The notes beneath the pieces are model-generated. The model saw only the letters and a program-made list of their open reading frames with translations, did not search any database and was not told the origin of the DNA. This document shows, piece after piece, positions 17,092 to 24,870 of a DNA stretch of 64,000 nucleotides. Made by a program: the position numbers and the translations under genes. Position 1 is the first letter of the stretch. Every line of letters starts with the position of its first letter. Origin of the DNA: Actinomycetota bacterium (GTDB lineage Bacteria > Actinomycetota > Actinomycetes > S36-B12 > FW305-bin1); contig SCTR01000007.1 in the NCBI GenBank assembly GCA_004297305.1, positions 357,586-421,585 of the forward strand, given 5' to 3'.

Positions 17092-18756
17092 ATGGTGCTG
17101 CGGGCCGTCGTCGCGACGCTCGCGGGCGCGTTGTTGGCCGCCGCGTTCCCGCCGGCCGGGATCGGCCTGGCGGCGATCCTCGCGGTCGCCCTGCTCACCG
17201 TCGCCATCCGCGGCTGCGGCCCGGGCCGTGGCGCCCTGCTCGGGCTGCTGGCCGGGCTGGCCTGCCTGCTGCCGTCGCTGCACTGGCTGGTCGTCGTGGA
17301 CACCGCGGCATGGCTGGGGCTGGCCCTGGCGGCCGCGGCGTACGTCGCCGGCCTCGGCGCGCTGACCGCGCTGCTGGTCCGGGTGCCCGGCTGGCCGGTA
17401 TGGGTCGCGGGCGCCTGGGTCGTGGCGGAGGCCGCGCGCTCCCGGTGGCCGCTGGGCGGGCTGTCGTGGGCCCGATTGGGCTTCGCACAGTCCGATACCG
17501 CGCTCGGGCACCTGGCCGCCCTGGGCGGCGTCCCGCTGGTGACCTTCGCTGTGGCGCTGGCCGGGACGCTGCTCGCCGCGGCGTACGGCGTCCTGCGGAC
17601 CCGCACGAGCCGGTCGCCGCAGCGCACCACCGGCCTGGTCGTAGCAGCCCTGGCCGCCACCGTCGCGGTCGTGCTCGCCGGCGCGCTGATCCGGCTGCCG
17701 GTCGCGGGGGAGTCCGCCGGCGGGCTCCCCACCGTCCGGGTCGCGCTGGTGCAGGGCAACGTGCCGGGGACCGGTCTGGACGCGCTCGGGCAACGCCGGG
17801 CCGTGCTGGACAACCACGTCCGGGCCACGATCGACCTGGCCCGGGGAGTCCAGGCCGGCACGGTGGCGAAGCCGGACATGGTGCTGTGGCCGGAGAACGC
17901 CAGCGACCTCGACCCGTTCCACGACGCCCAGGCGTACGCCGCGATCGACGCGGCAACCCGGGCGATCGGCGTCCCGATCCTGGTGGGCGCGATCGCCAGC
18001 AACGCCGCCGGCCAGCTGCAGAACGTCGCGATCGTGTGGGATCCGGTCACCGGTCCCGGCGCGACGTACGCCAAGCAGCACCTCGTCCCGTTCGGCGAGT
18101 TCATCCCGGCCCGCGGGCTCATCGGCGGCCTGGTGCCGGACTTCTCCCGCGTCCAGGCCGACATGGTCCCCGGCACCGAGCCGGGCCGGCTGCAGCTGGG
18201 GCCGGTCAGCGTCGCCGACATGCTCTGCTTCGAAGTCGCCGACGACGGGTTGGTCCGCGACGCCGTGACCGGCGGCGGCCGGCTGCTGGTCGTGCAGACC
18301 AACAACGCGACGTACGCCGGAACCGCCCAGCCCGACCAGCAGCTGCAGATCACCCGGCTGCGGGCCATCGAGCACGGCCGGACGACCGTCGCGGTGTCCA
18401 CGAACGGGATCACCGCGGTCGTCGCGGCCGACGGGACCGTCGAGCAGCAGTGGGAGCCGGGTACCGCGCGCACCGGGGTGGTCACCGTCGCCCTGCGCGA
18501 CAGCCCGACACCGGCCGACCGGGTGGGTGCGTGGCCGGAGGCGATCATCGTCGCGCTCACCGGCGGCGCGGTCGCGGTGGCGATTGCGGCCGCGCTGCGC
18601 CGGCGCCGGTCGTCACCGGGCGTAAAGTCGACAGGCACCTCGCCGACACCTGCCGGTCCCTCGCCGGACGCGTCGCAGGGAGCACCTGCCCCGACCGTGC
18701 CGGCCGCCGCTGTGGCGCCCGCCCCGACCGGATCTGCGGAGGACCCGCCACGATGA
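17092..18756 (+). CDS. lnt: Apolipoprotein N-acyltransferase Lnt
   Basis: 554 residues. Several membrane helices come first (1-210), then a carbon-nitrogen hydrolase domain with the catalytic triad Glu268 (VLWPENAS), Lys328 (TYAKQHLVPFGEF) and Cys379 (DMLCFEV), then a last membrane helix and a Pro/Ala-rich cytoplasmic tail. Lnt adds the third acyl chain to lipoproteins on the outer face of the membrane. The stop overlaps the ppm1 start as ATGA. In Mycobacterium tuberculosis the same two activities are fused as Ppm1 D1-D2; here they are separate proteins. The two lipoprotein candidates at 40039 and 41488 would be substrates. Confidence 0.92.
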   Translation: MVLRAVVATLAGALLAAAFPPAGIGLAAILAVALLTVAIRGCGPGRGALLGLLAGLACLLPSLHWLVVVDTAAWLGLALAAAAYVAGLGALTALLVRVPGWPVWVAGAWVVAEAARSRWPLGGLSWARLGFAQSDTALGHLAALGGVPLVTFAVALAGTLLAAAYGVLRTRTSRSPQRTTGLVVAALAATVAVVLAGALIRLPVAGESAGGLPTVRVALVQGNVPGTGLDALGQRRAVLDNHVRATIDLARGVQAGTVAKPDMVLWPENASDLDPFHDAQAYAAIDAATRAIGVPILVGAIASNAAGQLQNVAIVWDPVTGPGATYAKQHLVPFGEFIPARGLIGGLVPDFSRVQADMVPGTEPGRLQLGPVSVADMLCFEVADDGLVRDAVTGGGRLLVVQTNNATYAGTAQPDQQLQITRLRAIEHGRTTVAVSTNGITAVVAADGTVEQQWEPGTARTGVVTVALRDSPTPADRVGAWPEAIIVALTGGAVAVAIAAALRRRRSSPGVKSTGTSPTPAGPSPDASQGAPAPTVPAAAVAPAPTGSAEDPPR

Positions 18757-19565
18757 CCGCCCCCGGCTCCGATGAGGACGGCCCAGACACCGTCGATTCA
18801 CCACCTGCCGCGCCGGCCGATCTCGGCCGGGTGCTCGTGGTGATTCCGACGTACGACGAACGCGACAGCCTCGACCCGATCCTCGACCGCGTCCGCGACG
18901 CGCTCCCGGACGGCGACGTGCTGGTGGTCGACGACAACTCGCCAGATGGGACCGGGGCGCTGGCCGACCAGCGGGCGGCCAGCGACGAGCGGATCCATGT
19001 GCTGCACCGGCCCAGCAAGCAGGGGCTGGGGGCGGCGTACCTCGACGGCTTCGGCTGGGCGCTCGACCACGGGTACGACGTGATCGTCGAGATGGATGCC
19101 GACGGTTCGCACCCGGCCGACCGGCTGCCCGCCCTGGTCGACGCGCTGCGCACCGCCGACCTGGCGTTGGGCTCCCGCTACGTACCAGGCGGCCGCGTCG
19201 AGAACTGGTCGAAGGTCCGCGAGGTGATCTCGCGCGGCGGCAACCTCTACACCCGGGTCGCGCTGGGCCTGCCGCTGCAGGACGCGACCGGCGGCTTCCG
19301 TGCGTTTCGCGCCAGCACCCTGAAGGCACTCGACCTCGGCACGGTCGCCTCGCAGGGCTACTGCTTCCAGGTGGACCTCGCCCGTCGCGCATTGGCGCGT
19401 GGACTGACCGTGGTCGAGGTCCCGATCACCTTCGTCGAGCGGGCGGCCGGCACGAGCAAGATGAGCCGGCAAATCCTGGTCGAGGCGCTGTGGCGGGTGA
19501 CCGTCTGGGGCGCACAGGAGCGCCTCGAGTCCTGGCGTCGACGATCCTCAGCCCGGCAGGACTGA
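18753..19565 (+). CDS. ppm1: Polyprenol-phosphate mannosyltransferase Ppm1 (GT2)
   Basis: 270 residues from ATG 18753, overlapping the lnt stop by 4 nt. GT2 hallmarks: VVIPTYDERDSL, VVDDNSPDG, the DXD motif in VEMDADGSHP, and GGFRAFR. It lacks membrane helices, like the D2 domain of mycobacterial Ppm1, and depends on the neighbouring membrane protein for anchoring (inference). It transfers mannose from GDP-mannose to polyprenol phosphate, supplying lipoglycan synthesis and protein O-mannosylation. The GDP-mannose pyrophosphorylase fusion at 35653 may provide the donor. A GGACTGAC repeat begins at the stop codon. Confidence 0.93.
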   Translation: MTAPGSDEDGPDTVDSPPAAPADLGRVLVVIPTYDERDSLDPILDRVRDALPDGDVLVVDDNSPDGTGALADQRAASDERIHVLHRPSKQGLGAAYLDGFGWALDHGYDVIVEMDADGSHPADRLPALVDALRTADLALGSRYVPGGRVENWSKVREVISRGGNLYTRVALGLPLQDATGGFRAFRASTLKALDLGTVASQGYCFQVDLARRALARGLTVVEVPITFVERAAGTSKMSRQILVEALWRVTVWGAQERLESWRRRSSARQD

Positions 19566-19675
19566 CCGTGGCACGGGTAGGCCGTGGCTGGACTGACGAT
19601 CCTGGTCGGACTGACGGCGGTCGCCTTGGCCGGACTGGCCGCCTTGGCCGCACTGACGGCGGTCGCCCGGGTCCG
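19559..19675. repeat. Degenerate GGACTGAC / CTGACGGCGGTCGCC repeats after ppm1
   Basis: GGACTGAC occurs at 19559 (containing the ppm1 stop), 19590 and 19608. CTGACGGCGGTCGCC then occurs twice, with TTGGCCG repeats between. No gene is supported between 19566 and 19732. Confidence 0.65.
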
Positions 19676-19732
19676 AACCGTGTCCCGGGGCTGGCTCGTG
19701 TAGGGGTCGACGAAGTGGACAGGACCTGAGTC

Positions 19733-20275
19733 GTGGGCGCCGTCATCGCTGTGCTGTTCATCGCGTGGCCGGTCATCGAGATCCTGGTCGCGGTGTGGGT
19801 CGCCAGCGCCATCGGCTGGTTGTGGATGTTCGCGCTGCTGGTCCTCGGCTTCGTGCTCGGGATTCTGGTGATGCGGTGGGCCGGCTCGTCGGCGATGCAG
19901 TCGCTCCGGCAGGCGGCCACCACCGGCGGCCGGATGCCGGCGGGCCGGGTCGGCGACAGTGGGCTGGTCTTCCTCGGCGGCCTGCTGCTGGCGTTCCCGG
20001 GCTTCCTCACCGATGTGATCGGGCTGCTGCTGATCCTGCCGCCGACCCGGGCACTGATCCGGCTCACCGGGGGACTGTGGATCGGGCGCCGGCTGGCGGC
20101 CCGGGGCCTGTCGATCATCCGGGTCACCGGGACCGACGGCGCCGCCCAGACCCGCGTGGTGCGCGGCGACGTCATCCCGGGCCAGGTCGTCGACGACCAG
20201 CCGCCGCCGGGATCGCCCTCGTCGCGGCCGCCCCAACGGCCCGACGACGGTACGCCGCCGTCGCTCGGACGCTGA
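19733..20275 (+). CDS. fxsA: FxsA-family membrane protein
   Basis: 180 residues from GTG 19733. Three membrane segments at about 4-24, 28-50 and 78-98, with the family signature DSGLVFLGGLLLAFPGFLTD, match FxsA, first described in E. coli as a suppressor of F-exclusion of phage T7. The C-terminal tail is Pro-rich and cytoplasmic. Its physiological role is not known. The FxsA-RbpA neighbourhood recurs in actinobacteria. An AGGACC element is the only weak ribosome-binding signal near the start. Confidence 0.88.
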   Translation: MGAVIAVLFIAWPVIEILVAVWVASAIGWLWMFALLVLGFVLGILVMRWAGSSAMQSLRQAATTGGRMPAGRVGDSGLVFLGGLLLAFPGFLTDVIGLLLILPPTRALIRLTGGLWIGRRLAARGLSIIRVTGTDGAAQTRVVRGDVIPGQVVDDQPPPGSPSSRPPQRPDDGTPPSLGR

Positions 20276-20343
20276 GCCGCCCCGGGCAGCTGCCGGCCCG
20301 GCCTACGACCCCGCGTAACGGCCTAGGACCCCCGTAATGCCGT

Positions 20344-20374
20344 CACGGCCCCGTCCGGGGTGGACGAGGCCGTG
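20344..20374 (-). terminator. Hairpin terminator of rbpA
   Basis: CACGGCCCCGTCC-GGGGT-GGACGAGGCCGTG: 13-nt arms with one mismatch and a 5-nt loop, 14 bp past the rbpA stop. It may serve fxsA as well, since the genes converge. Confidence 0.7.
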
Positions 20375-20387
20375 GCGTCGGGGAAGC

Positions 20388-20744
20388 TCAGGCTGACTTG
20401 CGCCCGTGAGTGTGACCACGCTGCGCGTGCAGGACGTCGAGCCGTTCGGCGAGAAGGACTTCCAGGTCCTCGACCGAGCGTCGCTCCAACAGCATGTCCC
20501 AATGGGTACGGACCGCCCGGGCTGGCTTGGCTGCTGGCTGTTCACCGTTGCGGAGCACGGCTTGGGCGCCACACCGACATTCCCACACCGGCGGGATCTC
20601 AGCCTCGAGGGAGAACGGGAGCGAGATGCTGTGGCCGTGCGGGCAGTCGTACGTCACGAGCTGGCGCGACGCCAACTCGACGTGGTCGTCGTTCTCGTAG
20701 CTGGTCGCGCCGAGGCGCGTGCCACGCAGAGCACCCTCACCCAT
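20388..20744 (-). CDS. rbpA: RNA polymerase-binding protein RbpA
   Basis: 118 residues. MGEGALRGTRLGATSYE aligns residue by residue with the start of mycobacterial RbpA, which fixes ATG 20744 over a GTG two codons upstream. An AAGGGG element lies 10 nt before it. The core domain holds likely zinc ligands in DCPHGH and CRCGA. The basic linker and sigma-interaction domain follow: RTHWDMLLERRSVEDLEVLLAERL, the strongest signature of the family. RbpA binds the housekeeping sigma factor and the polymerase and stabilises the open complex. It is an actinobacterial hallmark. Confidence 0.95.
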   Translation of the reverse strand: MGEGALRGTRLGATSYENDDHVELASRQLVTYDCPHGHSISLPFSLEAEIPPVWECRCGAQAVLRNGEQPAAKPARAVRTHWDMLLERRSVEDLEVLLAERLDVLHAQRGHTHGRKSA

Positions 20745-21029
20745 GGTCACCAGACCCCTTCGTCACGCCACGTCCTCGAACCGTGCGGTCGAGCCCTGCC
20801 GTCGCGGCCGGTGCCGACCGGCGATGCCGACCCCTTGCCGATGCCGACCGGCGCGTGAACGCCGGCTGGTTCGACGTTGTGTTCAACGGCTCCGACGCGC
20901 CTGGTGTTCCCCAGGTTCCCGGCCAGTAACAAGCCGGAGACAGCGCCGTAGCGCGCCGATCGCCGGGCGGGATCCGGCACCGGTCTCGCCGCGCCGGAGA
21001 TCGACCTGCCGTCAGCTACTTTTCGCCGC

Positions 21030-21950
21030 ATGGAGTTGGCACGCCGGATCACGGCCCGGGGGAGCGAGCTGCTGCTGTTCGCCGTGACGCCGCCTCGGGC
21101 CACGGTCACCGCCGAGCGGGCTCGGCAGATCGCCGAGGCGACCCTGCAGCGGCTGGCCCCGCTGAGCCTGGACGGGCTGGTCCTGTACGACATCGACGAC
21201 GAGAGCACTCGCAATCCGACGCAGCGACCGTTTCCCTTCCTGCCGACGATCGACCCGGCGACGTTCCAGGCCGAGTACCTGGCGGACTGGGACACGCCGG
21301 TCGTGGTGTACCGGGCCGTTGGCAAGTACGACGAAGACCAGCTGCGGGCCTGGTTGGCAGCCCAGGACGCCGACCGCGTCCTGACGGTGTTCGTGGGCGC
21401 CTCGTCCCGGCATACCCGGCCGGCGACCTCGCTCGCGCGCGCTCAGCAGCTGTGGGCGCAGACCCGACCCGACCTGCGGCTCGGCGGGGTCGCGATCCCC
21501 GAGCGGCACACCCGCCGAGGCGAGGAACATCGGCGCCTCATCGCCAAGCAGGAGGCCGGGTGCTCGTTCTTCGTCACGCAGGTCGTCTACGACGTCAACG
21601 CGGCGAAGAACCTCGTCTCGGATTACCGCGAGGAATGCACGGCGCGAGGCCTCGAACCCGTACCGATCGTGTTCACCTTCTCGGTGTGCGGATCACTGAA
21701 GACGCTGGAGTTCCTCGGCTGGCTCGGTGTCGACGTACCCCGCTGGATCGCCAACGACCTGCGCCATGCCGACGACACGCTGCAGGAGTCGTACGCACAC
21801 GCGCTCAGTGCGGCTCGTGACCTGATCGGATACTGCCGCCGGATGGCTGTCCCGTTCGGGATCAACGTGGAGAGCGTGTCGATCCGCCGGGCCGAGATCG
21901 AGGCCTCCGTGGACCTCGCACACCAGCTCAGCCAGGAACTGCACCGATAG
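21030..21950 (+). CDS. Methylenetetrahydrofolate reductase-like FAD protein
   Basis: 306 residues. The MTHFR TIM-barrel pattern is visible: an early region with TPPRATVTAER, then GGVAIPERHTRRGEEHRRLIAKQEAGCSFFVTQVVYDV, which matches the folate/FAD binding stretch of MetF-type proteins. The early Glu expected in the catalytic ExxPP motif is replaced (AVTPPRA). It therefore may reduce methylenetetrahydrofolate or act as a divergent homologue. The start ATG 21030 follows TACTTT by 7 nt, so it is probably leaderless. The 285 bp upstream holds only the rbpA promoter region and no gene. Confidence 0.78.
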   Translation: MELARRITARGSELLLFAVTPPRATVTAERARQIAEATLQRLAPLSLDGLVLYDIDDESTRNPTQRPFPFLPTIDPATFQAEYLADWDTPVVVYRAVGKYDEDQLRAWLAAQDADRVLTVFVGASSRHTRPATSLARAQQLWAQTRPDLRLGGVAIPERHTRRGEEHRRLIAKQEAGCSFFVTQVVYDVNAAKNLVSDYREECTARGLEPVPIVFTFSVCGSLKTLEFLGWLGVDVPRWIANDLRHADDTLQESYAHALSAARDLIGYCRRMAVPFGINVESVSIRRAEIEASVDLAHQLSQELHR

Positions 21951-21960
21951 CATCCGCAGG

Positions 21961-22008
21961 TCGGCTCGGCAACTGGAGACCATTGCGCTGCAATGGATAT
22001 CGAGCCGA
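21961..22008. terminator. Nested bidirectional terminator
   Basis: Outer arms TCGGCTCG (21961-21968) and CGAGCCGA (22001-22008) enclose a second hairpin CCATTGC-GCT-GCAATGG (21980-21996). It lies between two convergent genes and can work in both directions. Confidence 0.7.
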
Positions 22009-22021
22009 GGATCGCGCGCGA

Positions 22022-23464
22022 TCAGGCCGGACTCGGCTCCGATTCATCGGCGCGACCGGGAGCCAGGGCGAGTCCGACGACGAGTGCGAGAGCCGCGAGC
22101 CCCAGAACCACGCTGAGCGCGGTCGGCGATGTGGGCAACGTGATGAGAAGCCAGCCGAAAGCAGCGGAGCCGATGGACCCGCCGAGTTGGCGGACGAAGG
22201 TGAGCGTGGCCATCGCGGAACCCAGATGTGTGCGTGGAGCGGTGGTCAGCCCCAAGAGGGTGAACGCCTGCATGGACAGGGCGAGCGCAGCGCCGGATAG
22301 GGCGAGGCCCACGAGCGTGAGCGCCACGACAACTGCGGGGGAGCGTTCGGACAGGAGCGGCACCACGGCCATCAGCCCGAGGCCGACTACGCCGATAGCC
22401 AGGCCGAGGCGTCCCCACGGCACCATGCGCGGATAGCGGCGCGCGACGACCGAGAACGTCGCAGTGACAGCGAGTTGTCCGCCCGTGAGGGCAATGAGCA
22501 TGGCACTGACGGCGGCCGTGCCGTACCCCGTGCCGGCGATGACGGCCAGTGGGATGAACGCGAACGTACCGAACAGCGCGATGCCACTGAGTCCGGTGGC
22601 CGTGATCGCCTTCGTCAGGACCGCGGAGGCGAACAGCTCCGGCGGGATCAGCGGATCGGAGGCGTGACGCTCGCGAGCGACGAACGCCACGGTCCCCGCC
22701 ACGGCAAGGGTGACCAGGCCCGGTGCCCAGACCGGCGAGGATCCCAAACCGTCGAAGGAGCCCAGCACGACGATGGCCGAGGCGACAACGGCGATCAGTG
22801 CCGTGCCCGCCACGTCGAAATTTCGCAGGCTGGATCGAGCAGCCGTGGCGGGCAGGCCCCGGGCGCCGATCGCGAGTGCAACGACGCAGACGGGAAGGTT
22901 GATGAAAAAGATGGCCGGCCAACCCCAGACCGTCGCGACGAACCCACCCAACGGGGGACCCGCCAAGGCGGAGATGGCCATGATGGCTGTGAGCCAGATC
23001 TGCCGACGAACCAATTCGCTCTTGTCGAACAGTTCGCCCAGCGAGCTGATCGCAGTGACGACCAGCCCCGATCCACCGATGCCCTGCACCGCCCTGGCCA
23101 GGATCAGCGCAAGCATGGAGTCGGACAACGCACACGCCAACGACCCTGTGGCGAAGACCAGAATGGACCCAACGAACACCAGCCGCCGTCCCACCACATC
23201 GCCGAGCTTGCCGGCCACGGGTGTCGTCACAGTCACCGTGAGGAGGTACGCGGCCAGCACGCCCGCGACCGTCGTTCCGGCGTTCACGTCGGCGGCGATG
23301 GACGGAAGTGCTGCGACCACAATGTTGCCATCGAGTTGGGCGAGCAACATCCCGAGGAGCAGCGCGACGAAGGCCAATTCGCGTCGGGCGGGCGACTGAC
23401 CCGACGCGCTGGGCGACAAACCGGGCGGTTGCCTGGCGGGCTGCCTTGGCCTGTCGACGGTCAT
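22022..23464 (-). CDS. MFS multidrug exporter, DHA2 (EmrB/QacA) family
   Basis: 480 residues with about 14 predicted membrane helices. Family motifs: LAQLDGNIVVAALPSIA near the first helix, GKLGDVVGRR in the first cytoplasmic loop, and ARAVQGIGGSG. DHA2 proteins export drugs or metabolites with protons. It is divergent from a marR-type gene with two matching palindromes between them, so the regulator very likely represses it. The substrate is unknown. The start ATG 23464 has only a weak ribosome-binding sequence. Confidence 0.9.
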   Translation of the reverse strand: MTVDRPRQPARQPPGLSPSASGQSPARRELAFVALLLGMLLAQLDGNIVVAALPSIAADVNAGTTVAGVLAAYLLTVTVTTPVAGKLGDVVGRRLVFVGSILVFATGSLACALSDSMLALILARAVQGIGGSGLVVTAISSLGELFDKSELVRRQIWLTAIMAISALAGPPLGGFVATVWGWPAIFFINLPVCVVALAIGARGLPATAARSSLRNFDVAGTALIAVVASAIVVLGSFDGLGSSPVWAPGLVTLAVAGTVAFVARERHASDPLIPPELFASAVLTKAITATGLSGIALFGTFAFIPLAVIAGTGYGTAAVSAMLIALTGGQLAVTATFSVVARRYPRMVPWGRLGLAIGVVGLGLMAVVPLLSERSPAVVVALTLVGLALSGAALALSMQAFTLLGLTTAPRTHLGSAMATLTFVRQLGGSIGSAAFGWLLITLPTSPTALSVVLGLAALALVVGLALAPGRADESEPSPA

Positions 23465-23490
23465 CAGGTCACCGCTCTCGTGCTAGTTCT

Positions 23491-23530
23491 ATGCGCTTCG
23501 CATGCATCATACATGCGCATCGCATATGAT
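23491..23530. promoter_or_regulatory. Twin MarR operators and -10 box in divergent promoter
   Basis: ATGCG-CTT-CGCAT (23491-23503) and ATGCG-CAT-CGCAT (23513-23525) are perfect inverted repeats with 5-bp arms. Their centres are 22 bp apart, about two helical turns. TATGAT at 23525-23530 is a consensus-like -10 overlapping the second site, 6 nt before the marR ATG. Binding would block both the regulator's own promoter and that of the exporter. Confidence 0.75.
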
Positions 23531-23536
23531 GGAGCC

Positions 23537-24028
23537 ATGGGCGGAAGTACAACGTCAGCGCACGACGGACCGGGCCAGGCGTTGTTTCGCTTCGTGCGCT
23601 ACTGGTCCAGACGATCGATCGTTGCCGGCCACGTCGTTGATCCCGAACGCTTGGCACACGGCCGTGACGTGATGGTGACCGAAGCTGTCCAAGCCCTTCG
23701 GGACCGAGGCAGACCGACCGTCAACGGCGTTGCTGAGCAGCTCGGAATCGACCAGTCCGGCGCGAGCCGGTTCGTCACGCAAGCCGTCGAACGTGGGTAT
23801 CTCCGCAAGATCTCCTCACCGAGCGACTCCCGGCAGAAGCTGCTCGACGTCACTCCCGATGGCGCAGCACTGGTCCAGGCGGCACACGAATGGCAGGAGG
23901 CGATCTTCGCTGAACTCGCCTCAGACTTCTCGGAGGCCGAGATCCAGCAGTTTCATCGCTTCATGGAGCGACTCGTCGCCGCCGGTGAGACGTCCAGCGA
24001 GGCCAACGCGGATCGGTCGCGGCCGTAA
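23537..24028 (+). CDS. MarR-family regulator, likely repressor of the DHA2 exporter
   Basis: 163 residues. A winged helix spans about 50-110: VNGVAEQLGIDQSGASRFVTQAVERGYLRK is the recognition region and SPSDSRQKLLDVTPDG the wing. Flanking helices fit the MarR dimer fold. ATG 23537 starts 6 nt after a TATGAT -10. The operators between it and the divergent exporter suggest autoregulation and release by a ligand, probably an exported compound. MarR membership is clear; the ligand is unknown. Confidence 0.88.
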   Translation: MGGSTTSAHDGPGQALFRFVRYWSRRSIVAGHVVDPERLAHGRDVMVTEAVQALRDRGRPTVNGVAEQLGIDQSGASRFVTQAVERGYLRKISSPSDSRQKLLDVTPDGAALVQAAHEWQEAIFAELASDFSEAEIQQFHRFMERLVAAGETSSEANADRSRP

Positions 24029-24050
24029 CCGACGGTCGGCTCAGCCATTG

Positions 24051-24075
24051 GCGCCGTGCAACCGCCGGACGGCGC
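24051..24075 (+). terminator. Possible terminator after marR
   Basis: GCGCCGT (24051-24057) pairs with ACGGCGC (24069-24075) over an 11-nt loop, 22 bp after the stop. No T-run. Confidence 0.4.
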
Positions 24076-24125
24076 GGCAATTCCTCCTTGCGGACCCCTC
24101 GGAGCACAGCTTTACCTGTTCGCCG

Positions 24126-24139
24126 ATAATAGATATTAT
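24126..24139. promoter_or_regulatory. AT-only palindrome in GC-rich intergenic DNA
   Basis: ATAATA-GA-TATTAT, 6-bp perfect arms, is almost free of G+C in a 70% GC region. It lies between the marR stop and the stop of the convergent DHFR-like gene. It could be an operator or an orphan promoter; no gene starts here convincingly. Confidence 0.45.
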
Positions 24140-24174
24140 GTCAGGTGCCGCCTGGAGCGGTCCTCTCCTGGGGT

Positions 24175-24729
24175 CTAGGCAGCGTCCTTCGGGTGGTAGC
24201 GCAGGGCGACGGCACCGGAACCCAGTTCCAGCCGCTCGACGAGTCTCAGATCCACGTACTGCGACAGGCCCGCGAACGGCGTCGGCCCGTGACCGACCAC
24301 CCGGGGGTGCACGATGAACTCGTACTCGTCGATCAGCTGAAGCTCGGCCAGCGCCAGTGGCAGCGTGATGCCGGAAACGAAAAGTCCTTGGCCCGGCTCC
24401 TGTTTCAGTCGCCTGACCGCGTCGCCCAGATCCCCCCGCACTAGTTCGGCGTTCCAGTCGACGTGGTCCAGCGTGGTCGATACGACGTGCTTCTTGGTCG
24501 CGCTGATCGCGCGGGCGAACGGCTCCATCCACTCGGGGCGGCCGACCTCGGCTGCCGGCGGGCGCCACGCCTCTTCCATCATCTGGTAAATCACGCGGCC
24601 GAACAGCAGCGCGTCCGCGCGCTGCAGGCTATCGGCGGCGTAGCGATGCAGGGCCTCGTCCGCCGGAATGGCCCGGTGGTCGCAACAGCCGTCCACGCTC
24701 ACGTTGATCGAGTACACCAGCGGTCGCAT
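24175..24729 (-). CDS. Dihydrofolate reductase-like protein (RibD C-terminal family)
   Basis: 184 residues. The fold signature is MRPLVYSINVSVDGCCDHR, then ADALLFGRVIYQMM, KHVVSTTLDHVDW, GLFVSGITLPLALAELQLIDEYEFIVHPRVVG and a closing strand VALRYHP. Members are NADPH-binding reductases related to the RibD reductase domain; substrates are mostly unknown. ATG 24729 is preceded by TAGCCT and a 6-nt gap, so it is probably leaderless. The upstream DNA holds an imperfect 40-bp repeat. Confidence 0.88.
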   Translation of the reverse strand: MRPLVYSINVSVDGCCDHRAIPADEALHRYAADSLQRADALLFGRVIYQMMEEAWRPPAAEVGRPEWMEPFARAISATKKHVVSTTLDHVDWNAELVRGDLGDAVRRLKQEPGQGLFVSGITLPLALAELQLIDEYEFIVHPRVVGHGPTPFAGLSQYVDLRLVERLELGSGAVALRYHPKDAA

Positions 24730-24753
24730 CCGGCGAGGCTACTGCCGCCTGCA

Positions 24754-24862
24754 CCCGTGGCGGCGGGCCCGTGCGCTCCGGCCCCCGGCACGGTGGTGGC
24801 AGCCCGTCAATCCGACCGCCGCGCCCGTGGCGGCGGTCCGTGCAGTCCGGCCGCTGGCACGG
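24754..24862. repeat. Imperfect 40-bp direct repeat, 70-bp period
   Basis: CCCGTGGCGGCGG...GTGC...TCCGGCC...GGCACGG appears from 24754 to about 24793 and again from 24824 to about 24862, with a few small differences. It fills the gap between two genes. Confidence 0.65.
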
Positions 24863-24870
24863 CATCCGGG

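Noticed and set aside
19490-19729. 79-codon frame overlapping the end of ppm1
   Set aside because: It is a translation of the GGACTGAC-type repeats (RTDGGRLGRTG) with no ribosome-binding site.
20751-21029. Gene between rbpA and the MTHFR-like gene
   Set aside because: Open frames are short and without domains; the DNA is a divergent promoter region.
24138-24317. Small gene starting at the AT-rich palindrome
   Set aside because: About 60 codons of Arg/Pro-rich sequence antisense to the DHFR-like gene, with no ribosome-binding site.
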